From an uncultured Bacteroidales bacterium (lineage in GTDB: Bacteria; Bacteroidota; Bacteroidia; Bacteroidales; UBA932), in contig CALBPX010000005.1 in the NCBI GenBank assembly GCA_937899055.1, forward strand, positions 1 through 25,441: a DNA stretch of 25,441 nt. Direction: 5' to 3'. The position numbers and the translations under genes are program-made. The number at the start of each line of letters is the position of its first letter. Positions within the stretch are counted from its first letter, which is position 1. Positions 22,076 through 25,441 of this stretch are shown here, in pieces. The notes beneath the pieces are model-generated. The model had not been told where the DNA came from. It was given only the letters and a program-made list of their open reading frames with translations, and made no database searches.

Positions 22076-22148
22076 TTTCAGCTTATTCTCTAATTCATCT
22101 ATATTGCCGCAGCTACCACCGTTCTCTATAGACTCCTGATTTACAACA

Positions 22149-22823
22149 CTATAAAGGAAGCTTTTCCTTTATACGATCGAATATCTCATCCGGAGGGAGC
22201 ATGGAGCCGTCCTCGGCCATACATTCAACCTTCTGGAAGTCTGGGTCTCTTTCACATTCTTCCAGATACATCTTCCGTACCCCCTCCTGAAAGCTGATTC
22301 TTTCTTCGTGAATGTCGCGCTGCCCGTTCAGGTAGCCGCGGTCGGAGTCCTGACTGCGCGAAGAAGCCAGACGTGAAGCTACAAAGTCCAGCGGCACATT
22401 CAGGTAAATGTTCACATCCGGCCTGGGAATCCCGTAAAACTCATACTCGGTCTCAAATATCCAGTTGCGGAGTTTTTCTCTCTCTTCCCTGTCTTTGATC
22501 TTGGAACACTGATATGCAATGTTGGAATAAACGTAGCGGTCCAGAAGAACAGTCTTTCCTTCTTTCAGGGCTTTTCTCAGCGATACCGCAGCGTCCTGTC
22601 TGTCAAGTGCATACAGAAGTGCCACCAACTTGGGATGCACCTGGTTCAAATCTCCGAAATCTCCTCTCAGGAACTCCCCTATCAAGTCTCCGTAAAGAGG
22701 AGCCTCATACCTTGGGAAATGGAGATATTCCAGATCATATCCTTTTTCAACGATATATTCCCTGAGCTTTTTGACCTGGGTGCTCTTGCCGGCACCGTCA
22801 AGTCCTTCAATTACTATCAGCAT
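22149..22823 (-). CDS. tmk: thymidylate kinase
   Basis: Tmk phosphorylates dTMP to dTDP with ATP, an essential step of dTTP supply in the cytoplasm. The 224-aa product has the P-loop GLDGAGKST (residues 7-15), the DRY motif (95-97, LLDRYVYSNIAYQ) and an Arg-containing lid region (ASSRSQDSDRGYLNGQRD). The length is slightly above the usual 205-215. It is the first gene of the minus-strand group with the BT_3928-like and phosphodiester glycosidase genes, and a -7 element lies just upstream. Confidence 0.95.
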   Translation of the reverse strand: MLIVIEGLDGAGKSTQVKKLREYIVEKGYDLEYLHFPRYEAPLYGDLIGEFLRGDFGDLNQVHPKLVALLYALDRQDAAVSLRKALKEGKTVLLDRYVYSNIAYQCSKIKDREEREKLRNWIFETEYEFYGIPRPDVNIYLNVPLDFVASRLASSRSQDSDRGYLNGQRDIHEERISFQEGVRKMYLEECERDPDFQKVECMAEDGSMLPPDEIFDRIKEKLPL

Positions 22824-22843
22824 AACAAATGTTTATTCAAGCC

Positions 22844-22851
22844 CAAATTTA
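22844..22851 (-). promoter_or_regulatory. possible -7 element of tmk
   Basis: On the minus strand this reads TAAATTTG, matching TAnnTTTG, about 20 bases before the tmk start codon. The -33 element is not clear, and the leader would be very short. Confidence 0.4.
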
Positions 22852-22896
22852 CAAAATAAATCAATGCCATTTATCAACCATAAATCACACAAAGGA

Positions 22897-22948
22897 GCAC
22901 TATATTAATGATTAAACTTAATACTCGTTGGTTGAATTAAAATAGTGC
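22897..22948. other. inverted repeat in the tmk upstream region
   Basis: GCACTATATTAAT (22897-22909) and ATTAAAATAGTGC (22936-22948) are inverted copies with 12 of 13 bases matching and a 26-base spacer. The rest of 22824-23019 holds no gene I can support; it is AT-rich and could include the end of a gene or transcript cut off by the insertion sequence. Confidence 0.4.
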
Positions 22949-23023
22949 ATATTTAACTTGACTGATTTCTCGATGATTGATGTAGTTGACATATTGAAGC
23001 ACAGTAAAGGCGGAAATTATGTA

Positions 23024-23065
23024 TTCCGGACGATACCCGTTCAGTGTTCCGGTGATACCCGTTCA
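23024..23065. repeat. tandem terminal repeats at the left end of the IS21 element
   Basis: TTCCGGACGATACCCGTTCA is followed 3 bases later by TTCCGGTGATACCCGTTCA. The pair differs by one inserted and one or two changed bases. These are candidate IstA-binding sites. Confidence 0.75.
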
Positions 23066-23101
23066 CTTTTTTGTGGGTAAGACAGACATTCTGCTGCGAA
23101 G

Positions 23102-23824
23102 TTAATACTTTTTTCTTAGACTCTCACCTTTTAGTTGGAAGCGTATTGCTTTGTGGACGATTCTGTCCAGGCATGCTTCCGCAATCAGTTCGTTTTTGAA
23201 GAGGCCGTACCAGTCAGAGACGGGCAGCTGGCTGGCAATGATAAGGGCCTTTTTGTTGTAGCGGTCATCAAGGATCTGCTCAAAGTCGTTCTGGAACTGT
23301 CCCTCAATGGGTTTCATTCCAAAGTCATCAAGGATGACGAGGTCGTAGCGGGTAAGTTTTTCAAAGAACTTGAGTTCTTTCCCTTCCAGCCTGGCCACCC
23401 TCATCTGATCCGACAGGCGCTGCATAGTGAAGTAAACGGCCCTCTTGCCCTGCCTGCAAGCCTTTTCTCCAAGGGCATTGGCAAGATAGGTTTTACCGGT
23501 ACCGGCCGGACCGCTGATGATGACGGTGCCACCTTGGCGGATGTATTCGCCGGTTCCGAGTTGGGTGATAAGATCCGCGGGCACTCCACGGGCGGCGTCA
23601 ATGTCCAACTCCTCGATGGTGGCCGTCAACCTGAAGCCGGCACCCTTGATGAGTTTGGCAATACGATTGGACTCCCGGCTGTCCATTTCCGCCTGCAAAA
23701 GAAGCGGCATGGCTTCCCGCGCGGTCAGTTTGTCGAGTTGATGGGTTTCCTCCATCACCCGATAGCTTTCAGCCATTCCTGGCATTTTAAGGGCCTTCAA
23801 GGCCGCTGTTATGGGTACTTCCAT
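23102..23824 (-). CDS. istB: IS21 helper ATPase IstB
   Basis: IstB is the AAA+ ATPase that forms oligomers on target DNA and activates IstA. The 240-aa product has Walker A GPAGTGKT (105-112), Walker B LVILDDFG (162-169), sensor region LIIASQLPVSDWYGLF and the C-terminal DRIVHKAIRFQLKGESLRKKY. The length and motifs are typical, so it appears functional. Its ATG is 10 bases after the istA stop. Confidence 0.95.
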   Translation of the reverse strand: MEVPITAALKALKMPGMAESYRVMEETHQLDKLTAREAMPLLLQAEMDSRESNRIAKLIKGAGFRLTATIEELDIDAARGVPADLITQLGTGEYIRQGGTVIISGPAGTGKTYLANALGEKACRQGKRAVYFTMQRLSDQMRVARLEGKELKFFEKLTRYDLVILDDFGMKPIEGQFQNDFEQILDDRYNKKALIIASQLPVSDWYGLFKNELIAEACLDRIVHKAIRFQLKGESLRKKY

Positions 23825-23834
23825 AGTGTGATGA

Positions 23835-25406
23835 TTATTGATAAGAGGCTGCCCCTCTGGTATTCTCGTGATTATTGGGAACTACGTCCCACGACTCGGC
23901 ATCCAGGTCTTTACTGGATTGCTGCACTATCTTGGACATCGTGAGGATGTCATCCTTGGAGAAGATGTGGTTCTCTGCGCATATTCTGACGGTCTTGCTG
24001 AAAGCGTCCTCCGGAGTCTTCCGCTTAAGATGGAAAAGGAAGTCGCAAAGGTTGTAGCATATGGCATCTGTGACACCGTATTTGCGGTTCATGAACAGGT
24101 TTTGGATGAAGGTCTCCAGCTCGGGAGATTTCTCCTCCTGCGCACGCTGGCAGTAATATTCGGGCGAACGGCTCATCATGGCTTGAAGTTCCGGACTAAG
24201 GTGCTCTTTCACCTGTGTGTGCTCTCCAGGGGCCCGGTCGCGGACATGAGAGGCGACGCACTTGTTATCCACATAGACCTTCACGGATGACCTTGTGTAT
24301 ATGAGCTGCGCCTTGCGGTTTATGTGGGCGCAAGGAACCGTGTAGTAATGGTCGTCATCCGACAGCCTGACCTCTCCCTTGGGGTCCACCGTGACTGTAT
24401 GTGTGTATTTGACCTCGTAGATGTGTTCCGGCAGCGGCAGAAGTTCGCCCCGCTCCATGGCGTGGAAGCGCTCCTCGCGGGTGTATGGATGCTCCTGCAT
24501 ACGGGTCTGGTTGTGGGCGCAGACAAGATCGAATATGGCCTGGTTCAACTCCATCAGGGAGTAGAAGACCCGCTTGCGCAGTTTGGCATACACGCGTTGA
24601 TAGATGCGATTCACATCACTCTCCACAGGGGCCTTATCCTTAGGCCTCCCAGCCCTGGCCGGAAGGGTCACGAAGCCGTAGTGATTGCCCATGTCTATGA
24701 GCGCCTTATTCAACTTCGGATTCCATCTGTCCGCCTTTATGACGGCAGATTTGAGATTGTCCGGGATAACCACACGCGGGACACCTCCAAGTGCTTCAAT
24801 GCACATCCTTAGCGCATAGGCAAAGTCCTCCACCTGTTGCGACGGAACAGCGATGGCAAAGGTGAAGCCGCTGAACGGCATCGTGCCCACGAACACTTCC
24901 ACATGGACTTTTTCACCTGTCTGCGTGTCAATGTATGAGAGTTTGTCTCCGGCAAAGTCAATCATCAGGATCTCGCCCGGATTGTACATGCTACGTAGTA
25001 CGCCTACCGGTTTCTGCGCTACCAGGTTCTGCTTGAGATGGAAGAAGAACTGGCTCTTCCCGTACCCGTCAGGGTTCTCCCTGCGGTACTCTTCCCACAG
25101 GAGAAGCCGTGTCACATGCTTGTCTTCAAGCTGTTCACGGAAGTACGGAAGCTTGTCCAGGAAGTCCTTCATCCGCTCATCCGTGTACGCCGGATTGCCG
25201 GCGAACATGCGGGCTTCGAGTTCCGGCTCCTCCAGGCTTAGGAGAGCCTCCAGACTCAAAGGATCCGCCTTGATTTTACGTATGTACTCATTAACCGTGC
25301 ACTTGTCAAGCTCGGCCGCTTTCGCTATCGCCCTGTTGGACATGCCGTTGCGGTGCATCAATAAGACCTGTTTGATCTTGCTCATGGATGTGATTTTTCC
25401 TGCCAT
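23835..25406 (-). CDS. istA: IS21 transposase IstA
   Basis: IstA is the DDE-type integrase-like transposase of IS21 elements. The 523-aa product has an N-terminal helix-turn-helix (KIKQVLLMHRNGMSNRAIAKAAELDKCTVNEYIRK). The catalytic core has Asp150 (MIDFAGDK), Asp216 (VVIPDNLKSAV) and Glu262 (APVESDVNRIYQRVYAKL). A C-terminal beta-rich DNA-binding part follows (YTVPCAHINRKAQLIYTRSSVKVYV). No frameshift or stop is present. I took the ATG at 25406; the Met eight codons in is an alternative start and would keep the helix-turn-helix. Confidence 0.95.
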   Translation of the reverse strand: MAGKITSMSKIKQVLLMHRNGMSNRAIAKAAELDKCTVNEYIRKIKADPLSLEALLSLEEPELEARMFAGNPAYTDERMKDFLDKLPYFREQLEDKHVTRLLLWEEYRRENPDGYGKSQFFFHLKQNLVAQKPVGVLRSMYNPGEILMIDFAGDKLSYIDTQTGEKVHVEVFVGTMPFSGFTFAIAVPSQQVEDFAYALRMCIEALGGVPRVVIPDNLKSAVIKADRWNPKLNKALIDMGNHYGFVTLPARAGRPKDKAPVESDVNRIYQRVYAKLRKRVFYSLMELNQAIFDLVCAHNQTRMQEHPYTREERFHAMERGELLPLPEHIYEVKYTHTVTVDPKGEVRLSDDDHYYTVPCAHINRKAQLIYTRSSVKVYVDNKCVASHVRDRAPGEHTQVKEHLSPELQAMMSRSPEYYCQRAQEEKSPELETFIQNLFMNRKYGVTDAICYNLCDFLFHLKRKTPEDAFSKTVRICAENHIFSKDDILTMSKIVQQSSKDLDAESWDVVPNNHENTRGAASYQ

Positions 25407-25441
25407 ATCTGTCTTTCTTTGTTTTCCAAGGATTGGATCAC

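Larger units (their letters stand above)
23020..25441 (-). mobile_element. IS21-family insertion sequence, right end outside window
   Basis: The istA and istB genes are both intact and in the usual order. The left end probably starts with TG at 23020. Two copies of TTCCGG...GATACCCGTTCA lie at 23024-23043 and 23047-23065, as expected for the multiple transposase-binding repeats at IS21 ends. The window stops 35 bases upstream of istA, before a matching right-hand repeat, so the length and target duplication cannot be read. Confidence 0.88.

Noticed and set aside
1..25441. tRNA or rRNA genes
   Set aside because: No cloverleaf with a T-loop GTTCNANNC motif or rRNA-like stretch was found by eye; a covariance-model search would settle it.

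Overview
The window looks like chromosome of a Bacteroidales (phylum Bacteroidota) bacterium. Four things point there: promoters of the TTTG-N19/20-TAnnTTTG type, the archaeal/eukaryotic-type prolyl-tRNA synthetase, families largely confined to the phylum (DUF3078, BT_3928-like MauE/DoxX proteins, WbqC-like proteins), and LpxC and FabZ with the linker known from the Bacteroidetes LpxC-FabZ fusion. I cannot name a species. No tRNA, rRNA, CRISPR array or phage module was seen, and no stretch longer than about 300 bases lacks a gene.

Layout. 1-1256 (+) is the 3' part of a signal peptide peptidase (sppA). 1271-6501 (-) holds proS, a conserved unknown gene, a DUF3078 outer-membrane protein and tilS, with a 29-bp tandem array behind proS. 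6534-9742 (+) holds a promoter, a bizarre Trp/Tyr-rich lipoprotein and an OmpP1/FadL-type outer-membrane protein. 9739-13751 (-) is a lipid A operon: lpxD, lpxC, fabZ, lpxA, then a WbqC-like gene. 13862-18039 (+) is nusA-infB behind a terminator-like leader hairpin, with no rimP. 18281-19354 (-) is a REP-associated (Y1, HUH) transposase flanked by short repeats. 19567-22823 (-) holds tmk, a BT_3928-like membrane protein and a phosphodiester glycosidase lipoprotein. From about 23020 to the window end is an IS21-family element (istB, istA) whose right end lies outside.

The core genes serve translation (proS, tilS, nusA, infB), envelope building (lipid A operon, OmpP1, DUF3078, lipoproteins), protein turnover in the envelope (sppA) and dTTP supply (tmk).

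The most striking points are these. First, lpxC and fabZ, fused in well-known Bacteroidetes, are here separate but in the same reading frame, divided by one TAA and nine codons, with FabZ still carrying the fusion linker. Second, tilS has a 36-bp unit repeated four times in frame directly after its PP-loop. Third, the RAYT transposase has an added repeat-rich N-terminus and REP-like CCTGCCGC elements on both sides. Fourth, the rimP-nusA-infB locus lacks rimP although a leader hairpin is present. Fifth, short tandem duplications (19 to 36 bp, in frame inside genes) recur in at least seven places, as if local repeat expansion were common in this genome.
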